Assembly: GCA_050252545.1 (NCBI GenBank)
Contig: JBFWKS010000198.1
Location: forward strand, 1-8,230
DNA from: Patulibacter sp050252545
Lineage (GTDB): Bacteria; Actinomycetota; Thermoleophilia; Solirubrobacterales; Solirubrobacteraceae
Reading direction: 5' to 3'
Length of the DNA: 8,230 bases
The position numbers and the translations under genes were made by a program. Below, piece after piece: positions 1-6,562 of the stretch (within the stretch, counting starts at the first letter, position 1; every line of letters begins with the position of its first letter). The notes under the pieces were generated by a model. The model saw only the letters and a list, made by a program, of their open reading frames with translations. It had not been told where the DNA came from and made no database searches.

Positions 1-426
<426 letters not shown>

Positions 427-432
427 GCCCTG

Positions 433-438
433 AATATA
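433..438 (-). promoter_or_regulatory. -10 element of a leaderless promoter for the CobW GTPase
   Basis: On the minus strand TATATT (438-433) is followed by six bases (CAGGGC) and then the ATG at 426. The expected transcription start therefore falls on or next to the start codon. There is no Shine-Dalgarno sequence in the gap. TANNNT about 6-7 nt before an ATG is the usual architecture of leaderless genes in actinobacteria. The patch 431-458 is strikingly AT-rich compared with everything else in the window. No convincing -35 hexamer is visible (TCCAGT at 17-bp spacing). Seen directly: the motif and spacing. Inferred: the promoter function. Confidence 0.6.
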
Positions 439-454
439 TAGGACTGAGTCTTAT
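438..454. promoter_or_regulatory. 17-bp palindromic operator candidate overlapping the GTPase promoter
   Basis: ATAGGACTGAGTCTTAT is an 8-1-8 inverted repeat centred on position 446, with one mismatched pair (441/451). The core TAGGACTnAGTCTTA has the 7-1-7 geometry common to Fur/Zur-family boxes, although its letters differ from the Zur boxes I know from Mycobacterium and Streptomyces. It touches the -10 hexamer, so a bound protein would block RNA polymerase. Since COG0523 genes are frequently Zur-regulated, a metal-responsive repressor site is the natural reading, but the regulator is unidentified. Confidence 0.5.
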
Positions 455-708
455 TACTGGATGCGGAGTGGCGTGACCGGGTCGACGAGCACCGGCCCGG
501 CGACGGCCCGGTCGGTGGACGGCGCCCCCGCGTGGCTCGAAGGGCCGAGCACTCCCGCCGCGAGCACCGCCACCACCACCGACGTGCGGGCCGCCCAACG
601 CCGGGCGGCCGGGCGCGCGAGCCACGGCACCCGTGCCTGCAGCCAGATCCGGGCGCCGCTGGCCCCCGCCACCGCCGTCATCGCCCCCGCCGCGCACTGC
701 ACGCACAT
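454..708 (-). CDS. Small membrane protein with N-terminal CxxC motif, unknown function
   Basis: From ATG 708 this gives an 84-residue protein that begins MCVQCAAGAMTAVAGASGAR. It continues through a basic, Trp-containing loop into a clear hydrophobic helix (TSVVVAVLAAGVLGP) and ends in a roughly 30-residue polar tail. The first 22 residues may be a second, weaker membrane helix. A GTG at 732 would add eight residues. I prefer the internal ATG because the MCxxC opening resembles small actinobacterial membrane proteins I recall only as hypothetical. Neither start has a strong ribosome-binding site. The Cys pair at residues 2 and 5 could bind metal or take part in thiol chemistry. The stop codon (456-454) sits at the edge of the palindrome before the CobW GTPase gene, so the two genes are close neighbours on one strand. 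A shared role in metal handling is a guess from context. No homologue is named here. Confidence 0.55.
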   Translation of the reverse strand: MCVQCAAGAMTAVAGASGARIWLQARVPWLARPAARRWAARTSVVVAVLAAGVLGPSSHAGAPSTDRAVAGPVLVDPVTPLRIQ

Positions 709-872
709 GGACGGCAGCCTGACAGAGACCACGGCGAAGCTGGCGGCCCGCGCTCCTCGGCCACCCCCTCGCGCCCTGGGCCATCATCGTGACGCGACCG
801 CCGGGACGCCGGACGGCGCCACGCCGTCGGCGGGCGCTGGAGGCGCTGCCGCTCGGCGACGCGGCGCGGCGG
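709..872. other. Gap with no supportable gene
   Basis: This stretch separates the small membrane protein gene from the signalling operon. It stays open in several frames on both strands, as expected at this GC content, but none gives recognisable protein sequence, a good ribosome-binding site or consistent composition. A promoter for the small membrane protein gene would be expected here, but no clear -10 or -35 sequence is visible. Confidence 0.5.
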
Positions 873-1049
873 CTACCCGCGGTCCGGCCCCGACGTCGTC
901 GCGCCGGTGGACCTCCCGACCCCGAGCGGGGGCGGGCACGACACCGGCGGCGGGACGGTCGGCTGCCCCACGGGCGCGCGGATCAACTCGGCGATCACCG
1001 AGCCGACCGGCAGGCGGCTCGTCGGCGTGGTGCGCGGATCGGAGTTCAT
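873..1049 (-). CDS. Doubtful 58-residue ORF coupled to the LolA/RseB-like gene
   Basis: The ATG at 1049-1047 overlaps the TGA of the preceding gene as ATGA, exactly like the two other junctions of this operon. GGGAG lies 11 nt upstream and could act as a ribosome-binding site. The product starts MNSDPRTTPTSRLPVGSVIA, then becomes Pro/Gly/Thr-rich with a single Cys and ends at TAG 875-873. No domain, signal peptide or membrane helix is seen. Almost all third positions are G or C, but the plus-strand frame shares the same third positions, so this does not prove coding. The second half coincides with a strong hairpin (902-949). It may be a small fourth operon gene, or chance reading frame over a terminator; I lean to the latter. 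Confidence 0.25.
   Translation of the reverse strand: MNSDPRTTPTSRLPVGSVIAELIRAPVGQPTVPPPVSCPPPLGVGRSTGATTSGPDRG
902..949 (-). terminator. Strong GC hairpin, candidate terminator of the signalling operon
   Basis: Outer arms CGCCGGTG (902-909) and CACCGGCG (942-949) are perfect 8-bp complements. Inside them, 915-923 pairs with 928-936 over nine positions with one A/G mismatch, closed by a GAGC tetraloop. The element starts about 100 nt after the stop codon of the last confident operon gene (TGA at 1048-1046). There is no T-tract, which is common for actinobacterial intrinsic terminators. It overlaps the doubtful 58-codon ORF. Confidence 0.4.
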
Positions 1050-2398
1050 CGCCCGACCAGCTCCCGGGCGGCGGCCTCGGCCGCGGCCGTGGGGACGGAG
1101 CCGGCGACCAGGTGGCTGACCTCGCCGTCGCTCACGCTCAGGATCGTGCCCAGCGGGGTTGCCAGCTCACGGCCCGTCGCCCCGTCGAAGGCCAACTCAG
1201 GGAGGCGCAGTCCGGTCTCCGCCAGGTCGATCGGCTCGTCGCCGCGCTTGGTCTGCAGGACGACGAGTCCGCCGAGGCCCTCGCCGTAGGCGATCAGCGC
1301 CGCCGACCGATTGCCTGCCCGGACCTCGCGGACGGCGCGTCGCGGCAGTCCCGCCAGCTCGTCGGGCGCGACGACGTCGAATCCGACCGCCTTGCTGACC
1401 GCCTCGGGGCCGCTGGCGCCGCGATCGACGGGCGCACCGCCGAAGCCCCGGGGACCACCGAGCAACGTCCCGATGTCGGATCCGGTGGTACCGCGCGTCG
1501 ACGCGCCGCGGTCGCGATCGCCGACCCGGCGAGCGCCGTCGCCGGCCCTGCCGCGGGTGTTACGGCCAGTGCCGGCGCGGTCGCCCCGCCGATCACCGCC
1601 GGCCACGCGGCCCGGGATCCCGTGGTCGATCGGCACCGTCCGCATGCCGCGCGGCACGGTGACCTTCAGATCGTCCGCGGCGACCGGGCCGACGTCCACC
1701 GACGTCGCGGCCACGTCGATCACCGGCTCCCGCTCGCCGTGGGCGAAGATCGCCACCCGCAGCGGGGTGCCGGTCTTCGGATCCCAGGCGATCTCGGCGG
1801 CGCCGAGCAGGCCGCCGTCGTGCTTCGGTGCGACCCGGACGGTGTAGGCCGGCCGACCGGCCACGTTGCCGGGAGCGGGGCCGGTCACGTCGGCGAACCC
1901 GCGCACCGCCACCAGGGCCATGTCGATCATCGCCGGGCTCGGCTCGAGTCGGCCGAGCATCCTCAGCATGCTCCCGGCACCCGGGGGCGCGGTGGCGGCG
2001 TAGGCGGTCCGCTCGCCGTGGTCGACGACGGTCAGCCGCTCGCCGTCGAACCCGACCTGGACCCGTCGTCCACCGGAGCGGACGTCGGCGGCCAGCCGTC
2101 CGTCACGGCCGACGCGCAGCGTGCCGGTCGCGCCGTCGACCAGCGGTCCGGAGGCGCTGCCGCGGACGCTCTCGTCGACGAGGCGGCCGACGAACCGTCC
2201 CTCGATCGTGAGCCCGGCGGGCTCGGGTGCCTTGAAGGTGTCGGCGATGGCCTGGGAGAGGCTGCGGTCCGGCGGGGCGGGCTCGCCGCCCGACGCGGCC
2301 AGCGCCGCGGCACCGCCTCCGGCGAGCAGGGCGACGGCGGCCACCGGCGCCAGCACCCGGCGCGGGATGCGGTCGATGCGGGGGATGCGCGTGGTCAT
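1046..2398 (-). CDS. Exported LolA/RseB-like two-domain protein, third gene of a two-component operon
   Basis: This 450-residue protein has an Arg-rich N-terminus and a hydrophobic segment (about 14-36), acting as signal peptide or single anchor. There is no lipobox cysteine, so it is not a typical lipoprotein. Residues about 45-260 resemble the LolA/RseB half-barrel fold: short beta-like stretches, and phrases such as AYTVRVAPKHDGG and AEIAWDPKTGTPLRVAIF that recall the 'wdp.tglplr' region of such proteins. Residues about 265-330 form a Gly/Arg/Asp/Thr-rich, probably disordered linker. Residues 335-450 form a second small domain (GFDVVAPDELAGLP... to ...VAGSVPTAAAEAAARELV) resembling the DUF4367/RseB C-terminal type. 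Its ATG overlaps the kinase TGA as ATGA with no ribosome-binding site of its own, implying translational coupling. By analogy with RseB and CseA it probably modulates envelope-stress signalling on the outer face of the membrane. The fold family is fairly likely; the role is inference. Confidence 0.75.
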   Translation of the reverse strand: MTTRIPRIDRIPRRVLAPVAAVALLAGGGAAALAASGGEPAPPDRSLSQAIADTFKAPEPAGLTIEGRFVGRLVDESVRGSASGPLVDGATGTLRVGRDGRLAADVRSGGRRVQVGFDGERLTVVDHGERTAYAATAPPGAGSMLRMLGRLEPSPAMIDMALVAVRGFADVTGPAPGNVAGRPAYTVRVAPKHDGGLLGAAEIAWDPKTGTPLRVAIFAHGEREPVIDVAATSVDVGPVAADDLKVTVPRGMRTVPIDHGIPGRVAGGDRRGDRAGTGRNTRGRAGDGARRVGDRDRGASTRGTTGSDIGTLLGGPRGFGGAPVDRGASGPEAVSKAVGFDVVAPDELAGLPRRAVREVRAGNRSAALIAYGEGLGGLVVLQTKRGDEPIDLAETGLRLPELAFDGATGRELATPLGTILSVSDGEVSHLVAGSVPTAAAEAAARELVGR

Positions 2399-3825
2399 GG
2401 GTCGACCGTACGGTCGTGGCTTGAGAGTTCTCTGACGGTCGCGTCGCCGGCGAGCGGCAGCACGATCGCCACGGTCGCGTCGCGGATCCGGACGTCGCCC
2501 CCGTGACGGGCGGCCGTCGCGGCGACGATCGCCAGCCCGAGCCCCGACCCGGCCCGGCGCTGCACGACCGCGTCGTCGCCGCGCCAGAACCGCCGCAGGG
2601 CCTGCGCTGCCTGCGCGGGCGGGATCCCGGGCCCCTCGTCGCCGACCACGATGGCGACGCGACCGTCGTCCTCGGCCGTGACCGCCACCGTGACCGTCCC
2701 GCCGCCCGGTCCGTGGATGCGACCGTTCTCGACGAGGTTGCGGATCGCCCGCTCCAGCGCGTCGGCCCGGCCGCGGACGACGAGCGACCGATCCGCCCGG
2801 ACCTCGACGTCGGGGGCTGGGGCGAGGGCGGGATCCGCCATCACGGCGTCGACGACGTCGGCCGGCCGCACCGGGTCGTCCGGCCGCAGGGCGCCCTCCT
2901 CGCGCTCCAGCGCCAGCAGGTCGTCGACGAGCCGGGCCAGCCGGTCGGCGTCGGCCTCCAGCGCCTGCAGCACCTCGGCGTCGGCCCCGTGCCGTGCGGC
3001 GTAGGCGGCGTTGCCGCGCAGGGCGGTGACGGGGTTGCGCAGCTCGTGCGACGCGTCGGCCAGCAGTCGCCGCTCCGCCGCCCGCGCCCGGTCCAGCGCG
3101 TCGAGCATCCGGTTGAGGGTGTCGGCGAGCGCGGCGGTCTCGTCGCCCCGGGTCCCCGTGTCGAGCCGTCGCCCCGGGACGGGATCCTCGCCGATCGCGC
3201 GCGCCCCGCGGGCGAGGCGACGCAGGGGGCGCAGCCCCACGCTCGTCAGCGACGCGGCGAGCAGGGCACCGACGGCGGCGGCGACGAGCGCCGCGATCGC
3301 GATCAGGCGCCGGAGCGTGGCGAACGTCTCGTCGATGTCGGCCACGGACGAGGCGACGAGCACGACCCCCTCCGATCCGAGCCGGCCGGTGCGCGGCAGC
3401 GGGGCCGCGTAGCTGCGGATCGGCTCGCCGCCGAGGCGATCGTCGGCGTACCCGGCGCGACCGCGGCGCGCGTCGTCGAACGCCGCGCCGCGGGGCAGCA
3501 CGCGGTAGCCGAGCGACACCGAGCGACCCTCGCTGAGCATCCGTCCCCGCCGGTCGTGGATCTGCACCCACACCTGACGACCCCCGGAGCCCAGGTCGAG
3601 CGCACCGTGGGTGCTGGCCAGGGCCGGGGTGGTGGTGATCAGGCGCGACACGTCGACCGCGCGCTCGCGCAGCTCGCGATCGACGCCGGCGCGGAGCTGG
3701 TGCTCGACGACGGCGGTGGACACGGCGCCGAGGGCCAACAGCGACAGCAGGACCGCGAGCGCCGACGCGCCGACGAGACGTCCCCGGATCGTGCTCGGCA
3801 ACGGCGGGCGACGCGGGATCCTCAT
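2395..3825 (-). CDS. Membrane-bound HAMP sensor histidine kinase
   Basis: This is a 476-residue kinase with classic architecture. The first membrane helix is at about 18-40, followed by an extracytoplasmic sensor region of about 130 residues (41-172). The second membrane helix is at about 173-196, and a HAMP linker at about 197-250. The HisKA domain has the phospho-acceptor motif SHELRNP (His260). The HATPase_c domain has an N-box NLVEN (363-367), DEGPGIP (396-402), an F-box-like RRFWRGDD (411-418) and a G-box GSGLGLAI (427-433, ending at I433). All catalytic boxes are intact. It autophosphorylates on His260 and should pass phosphate to the response regulator encoded just upstream. The start at 3825 overlaps the regulator stop as ATGA with no ribosome-binding site; the end overlaps the LolA/RseB-like gene in the same way. 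The layout resembles MprB/CseC-type envelope-stress kinases. The stimulus cannot be read from the sequence. Confidence 0.93.
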   Translation of the reverse strand: MRIPRRPPLPSTIRGRLVGASALAVLLSLLALGAVSTAVVEHQLRAGVDRELRERAVDVSRLITTTPALASTHGALDLGSGGRQVWVQIHDRRGRMLSEGRSVSLGYRVLPRGAAFDDARRGRAGYADDRLGGEPIRSYAAPLPRTGRLGSEGVVLVASSVADIDETFATLRRLIAIAALVAAAVGALLAASLTSVGLRPLRRLARGARAIGEDPVPGRRLDTGTRGDETAALADTLNRMLDALDRARAAERRLLADASHELRNPVTALRGNAAYAARHGADAEVLQALEADADRLARLVDDLLALEREEGALRPDDPVRPADVVDAVMADPALAPAPDVEVRADRSLVVRGRADALERAIRNLVENGRIHGPGGGTVTVAVTAEDDGRVAIVVGDEGPGIPPAQAAQALRRFWRGDDAVVQRRAGSGLGLAIVAATAARHGGDVRIRDATVAIVLPLAGDATVRELSSHDRTVDP

Positions 3826-4487
3826 GGCCGCAGCGAGAACCCGGATCCGCGGACGGTCCGGATCACCGGGGGGTCGCCGAGCTTGCGCCGCAGGTAGCCG
3901 ACGTAGCGGTCGACGACGTTCTCGACGGCCGCGTCGTTCCAGATCTCGCTGATCGCGCGCTCGCGGGTCAGCACGCCGCGCGGCCCGACGCGCAACAGCA
4001 GCTCCAGCAGCGCCGACTCGCGGGCCGTGAGGGCGATCTCGCGACCGTCGCGGGTGGCGGTCCGACGGTCGGGATCGAGCACGATGCCGGCGGCGGCGGG
4101 TAGGGCCCCCGGCGCGGTCGCCGGTCCGCGGCGACCGAGCGCGCGCTCCCGGGCCAGCAGCTCCGACGTGGCGAACGGCTTGACGAGGTAGTCGTCGGCG
4201 CCGGCGACCAGACCGGTCACGCGGTCCTCGATCGCGTCGCGGGCGGTGAGCAGCAGCACCGGCACGCCAAGGCCCTTGGCCCGCAGCCGCCGGCAGACCT
4301 CGAGCCCGTCGAGCCCCGGCATCGCAACGTCGAGCACCACGACATCGGGCACCGACCGCTCGACCGCCACCAACGCCGCGCCCCCGTCGGGGGCCACGGC
4401 CGCGTCGTAGCCCTCGGCGGCCAGGGTCCGCTCGAGCATCCGCAGGACGGCCGGGTCGTCGTCGACGAGCAGCACGCGCACGGCCAT
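3822..4487 (-). CDS. OmpR/PhoB-family response regulator (MprA-like)
   Basis: The 221-residue product begins MAVRVLLVDDDPAVLRMLER. The receiver domain has the acidic pocket Asp9-11, the phospho-acceptor Asp53 (VVLDVAMPG), the switch Thr81 (LLLTARD) and Lys103 (VKPFA). The C-terminal winged-helix domain (about 134-221) contains TARESALLELLL, a helix-turn-helix region LTRERAISEIWN, and the recognition stretch VVDRYVGYLRRKLG followed by IRTVRGSGFSL. These match the MprA/OmpR class, which binds direct repeats upstream of target genes as a dimer. The start at ATG 4487 is chosen because it aligns the first beta strand and has GAGGA about 8 nt upstream; the frame is open further up to 4541 but that extension looks unlike protein. 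It is the first gene of the regulator-kinase-LolA/RseB operon. It may autoregulate, although no clear direct repeats are visible upstream. Confidence 0.94.
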   Translation of the reverse strand: MAVRVLLVDDDPAVLRMLERTLAAEGYDAAVAPDGGAALVAVERSVPDVVVLDVAMPGLDGLEVCRRLRAKGLGVPVLLLTARDAIEDRVTGLVAGADDYLVKPFATSELLARERALGRRGPATAPGALPAAAGIVLDPDRRTATRDGREIALTARESALLELLLRVGPRGVLTRERAISEIWNDAAVENVVDRYVGYLRRKLGDPPVIRTVRGSGFSLRP

Positions 4488-4499
4488 GCGGTGATCCTC

Positions 4500-4517
4500 G
4501 CACGACGACGATCGTGC
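4500..4517. promoter_or_regulatory. Inverted repeat in the response-regulator leader
   Basis: GCACGA (4500-4505) and TCGTGC (4512-4517) are perfect 6-bp arms around a 6-nt spacer. The element starts just upstream of the GAGGA ribosome-binding site of the response regulator. It could be an operator or a leader hairpin. No promoter hexamers are obvious in 4488-4598, so where transcription of the operon starts is unknown. Confidence 0.25.
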
Positions 4518-4554
4518 TCCCCGGGCGCGACCGACCACCATCCGATCCGGGATC

Positions 4555-4571
4555 CCGTCGTGGGGCGACGG
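4555..4571 (-). terminator. Small GC hairpin between the thioesterase and response-regulator genes
   Basis: CCGTCG (4555-4560) and CGACGG (4566-4571) form a perfect 6-bp stem with a 5-nt loop, about 28-44 nt past the thioesterase stop. A second weaker stem, TCGGGAC/GTCCCGA (4581-4587 with 4603-4609), straddles that stop codon. Neither has a T-tract. They may separate the acyl-CoA genes from the signalling operon, but readthrough cannot be excluded. Confidence 0.3.
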
Positions 4572-4598
4572 CAGACCGGATCGGGACGCGACCGGGCC

Positions 4599-5165
4599 TC
4601 AGGTCCCGACGATCGGCGGTGGGTCGTCGGCGGTGCCGCCGGTCCGGCCCGACACCGGGTCCTCCAGCATCGTCATCCGGTCCGGGTCGCCGGCCTCGAA
4701 GTGCTCACGGCCGACCGCGATGAACAGGCCGTCCGACACCGCCACCGTCCGTCCGTCGTCGGTCAACCGGGCGACCAGCCGGTACTTGCGCCCGTCGATC
4801 GACGCGACCCACGCCTCGCAGACCAGATCGCGCCCGAGCATCACCGGGGCGACGTAGTCGACCTCCAGCCGGGCGGTCACCGCCGGACGGCGGAGCACGA
4901 TGAGCAGCTCGCCTGACAGGTCGTCGAGGATCGTGGCGACGATGCCGCCGTGCGCGAATCCCGGCGCACCCTCGTGGCGATGGTCCAGGCGCAGCGTGGT
5001 CCGGACGACGTCGCCGTCGCGGACCATCGGCATGTGCAGGCCACAGGCGTTGTCCGGCCCGCAGCCGAAGCAGTTGCCGTGGTGGGGACGCAGCGGTCCG
5101 TCGTCGGGGAACCGCGCCCCGACCGGCAACGGGGCCGGCGGGGGCAGCTCGGGCTCGCGGGGCAT
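4599..5165 (-). CDS. PaaI-type hotdog-fold acyl-CoA thioesterase
   Basis: The 188-residue protein carries the signature of PaaI/THEM4-like thioesterases. An N-terminal NCFGCGPDNACGLHM segment (31-45; Cys32, Cys35, Cys41) precedes the hotdog domain with AHGGIVATILDDLSG (71-85). The HGG loop and the following acidic residues form the usual catalytic site. The strand LEVDYVAPVMLG (100-111) is typical of the fold. Such enzymes hydrolyse acyl-CoA to free acid and CoA in the cytosol; the substrate cannot be predicted. Residues about 160-188 are a polar, Pro/Gly-rich tail beyond the domain. The start at ATG 5165 has AAAAGG about 8 nt upstream, a clear ribosome-binding site standing out as an A-rich patch. 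It lies 130 bp after fadE23 on the same strand, so a role with that acyl-CoA dehydrogenase pair is reasonable, though co-transcription is not certain. Confidence 0.9.
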   Translation of the reverse strand: MPREPELPPPAPLPVGARFPDDGPLRPHHGNCFGCGPDNACGLHMPMVRDGDVVRTTLRLDHRHEGAPGFAHGGIVATILDDLSGELLIVLRRPAVTARLEVDYVAPVMLGRDLVCEAWVASIDGRKYRLVARLTDDGRTVAVSDGLFIAVGREHFEAGDPDRMTMLEDPVSGRTGGTADDPPPIVGT

Positions 5166-5221
5166 CGGGAGACCTTTTCAGATCCCGCCGCCGCCCCGTG
5201 TCCGTCGCCGTCACCTGCCGT

Positions 5222-5255
5222 CCCGTCGCCGCCGTCCGCGGCCTCCGCCGACGGG
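5222..5255 (-). terminator. Candidate terminator hairpin after fadE23
   Basis: CCCGTCG (5222-5228) and CGACGGG (5249-5255) are perfect 7-bp arms around a 20-nt GC-rich loop, about 40 nt past the fadE23 stop. No T-tract follows. In such GC-rich DNA a 7-bp stem can arise by chance, so this is a weak call. Confidence 0.25.
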
Positions 5256-5295
5256 GACGCCCGCGGTCGCGGCCCGTCCCGCGCCGGCCCATGGC

Positions 5296-6507
5296 CTACT
5301 TCAGCTCGGCGGAGCTCTTGCCCAGCAGGTTGCGCGCGATGATCAGCAGCTGGATCTGCTGGGTGCCCTCGAAGATGTCGAGGATCTTCGCGTCGCGGGC
5401 CCACTTCTCCAGCAGCTCGTCCTCGGAGTAGCCGAGCGGGCCGACGAGCTCGACGCACTTCAGCGCGATCTCGGTGGCGCCGCGGCCGGCCTTCGCCTTG
5501 GCCATCGACGCGTTGACGGAGTTGGGCTTGCGGTTGTCGGCCATCCACGCGGCCTCCAGCGTCAGCAGCCGGAACGCCTCGTAGTCGGACTCCAGCCGCA
5601 GCAGCTCGGCGGCCGCGCCGGTCTGCAGGTGCGCCGGGCGGTCGTAGTCGACCTCCAGGCCCGCCTCGCGGAAGAGCTCGAACGTCCGCTCCAGCGCCGC
5701 CTTGGCCACGCCGACGGCCATCGCCGCGACCATCGGCCGCGTGTTGTCGAACGTCTGCATGACGCCGGCGAACGACTTCTTCGCGTCGACCTCCGGCGAG
5801 CCGAGCAGGTTCTCCTTGGGGATCCGGCAGTCGGTCAGCGCGAACTGCGCCGTGTCCGATCCGCGGATCCCGAGCTTGTGCTCCAGGCGCACGAGCTCCA
5901 GGCCCGGGTTGTCGCGGGGAACGATGAACGACTTGATCGCCGCGCGACCCTTGCTCGGGTCGACCGACGCCCAGACGACGACGACGTCGCAGCGCTCGCC
6001 CGAGGTCACGAAGATCTTCGTGCCGTTGAGGACGTACTCGCCGGCCTCCTCGTCGAGGATCGCCGTCGTCTGCACCGCGGCGGAGTCCGAGCCGAAGTGC
6101 GGCTCCGTGATCGCCATCGACGCCCACTTGTCGCCGAACCGGGCGAGCTGCTCGTCGTCGGCGACCGCGGCGATCGCGGCGTTGCCCAGGCCCTGTCCGG
6201 GCATGGTCAGCACGAACGACGTGTCGCCCCAGCAGGCCTCGGCCACCGACAGCACCGTCGAGACGTTGCCACCGTTGACGTTGCCCTCCCGGACCTTGTT
6301 GCCGCGGCCGCCGGACGCGCTGACGCCGCCGCCGGGGTCGCCCTCGTTCATGCCCTCCAGCACGGCGCGCAGGGCGTCGAGCTCCTTGGGGTAGACGTGC
6401 TCGGCCCGGTCGTACTTGCGCGAGATCGGGCGGAACATCTGCTCCGAGACCTGGCGGGTCATGTTGACCAGGCCCTGGAACTTCTTGGGATTCTCGAGAT
6501 TGATCAT
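5296..6507 (-). CDS. fadE23: Acyl-CoA dehydrogenase, FadE23 type
   Basis: The 403-residue protein follows Mycobacterium FadE23 along its whole length as I recall it: the N-terminal MINLENPKKFQ, GNVNGGN (75-81), the FAD/substrate motif MAITEPHFGSDSA (131-143), GTKIFVTSG (162-170), HKLGIRGSDTA (210-220), FDNTRPMVAAMAVG (253-266) and the C-terminal KSSAELK. Acyl-CoA dehydrogenases introduce the alpha-beta double bond in an acyl-CoA using FAD. The catalytic base is the Glu of IFEGTQQIQ, here Glu380, and it is present. The partner gene fadE24 lies 54 bp upstream. By analogy with adjacent actinobacterial FadE pairs, the two products may assemble as an alpha2beta2 heterotetramer; that is inference. 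The physiological substrate is unknown. The ATG at 6507 has only a weak GGA-like signal upstream, so translation may depend on coupling to the preceding frame. Confidence 0.93.
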   Translation of the reverse strand: MINLENPKKFQGLVNMTRQVSEQMFRPISRKYDRAEHVYPKELDALRAVLEGMNEGDPGGGVSASGGRGNKVREGNVNGGNVSTVLSVAEACWGDTSFVLTMPGQGLGNAAIAAVADDEQLARFGDKWASMAITEPHFGSDSAAVQTTAILDEEAGEYVLNGTKIFVTSGERCDVVVVWASVDPSKGRAAIKSFIVPRDNPGLELVRLEHKLGIRGSDTAQFALTDCRIPKENLLGSPEVDAKKSFAGVMQTFDNTRPMVAAMAVGVAKAALERTFELFREAGLEVDYDRPAHLQTGAAAELLRLESDYEAFRLLTLEAAWMADNRKPNSVNASMAKAKAGRGATEIALKCVELVGPLGYSEDELLEKWARDAKILDIFEGTQQIQLLIIARNLLGKSSAELK

Positions 6508-6520
6508 CGTGGAGGTCCGA

Positions 6521-6562
6521 TCAGACGGCCGGGTTCGCGGAGTCGTGGATGAGGTCGACCAT
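6521..6562 (-). CDS. 13-codon reading frame linking fadE24 and fadE23 (possible coupling peptide)
   Basis: The sequence TGATG (6564-6560) joins the fadE24 stop to a new ATG. The frame encodes MVDLIHDSANPAV and ends at TGA 6523-6521, leaving 13 nt before the fadE23 start. It has no ribosome-binding site of its own, so it could be translated only by ribosomes finishing fadE24. It may carry terminating ribosomes to the poorly marked fadE23 start. The peptide itself has no recognisable function and the arrangement may be chance. Confidence 0.25.
   Translation of the reverse strand: MVDLIHDSANPAV

Noticed and set aside
793..1119. Plus-strand frame with fairly protein-like stretch around 907-1060
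   Set aside because: It runs into the coding region of the LolA/RseB-like gene on the other strand, has no ribosome-binding site or good start, and part of its apparent quality comes from sharing third codon positions with the minus-strand frame.
2403..2416. 14-bp perfect palindrome CGACCGTACGGTCG at the kinase/LolA-like junction
   Set aside because: It lies within the last kinase codons. A palindrome of this length is expected about once by chance in a window of this size, and there is no second copy or promoter nearby.
461..2506. Long plus-strand open frame opposite the signalling operon
   Set aside because: It is rich in Arg, Ala, Gly and Pro with no domain or motif, and lies antisense to the LolA/RseB-like gene and part of the kinase, whose minus-strand frames carry recognisable features. 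High GC removes stops from the shadow frame.
4900..6552. Plus-strand open frame opposite fadE23
   Set aside because: Composition is His/Arg/Gly/Leu low-complexity and it is the antisense shadow of a clearly identified acyl-CoA dehydrogenase.
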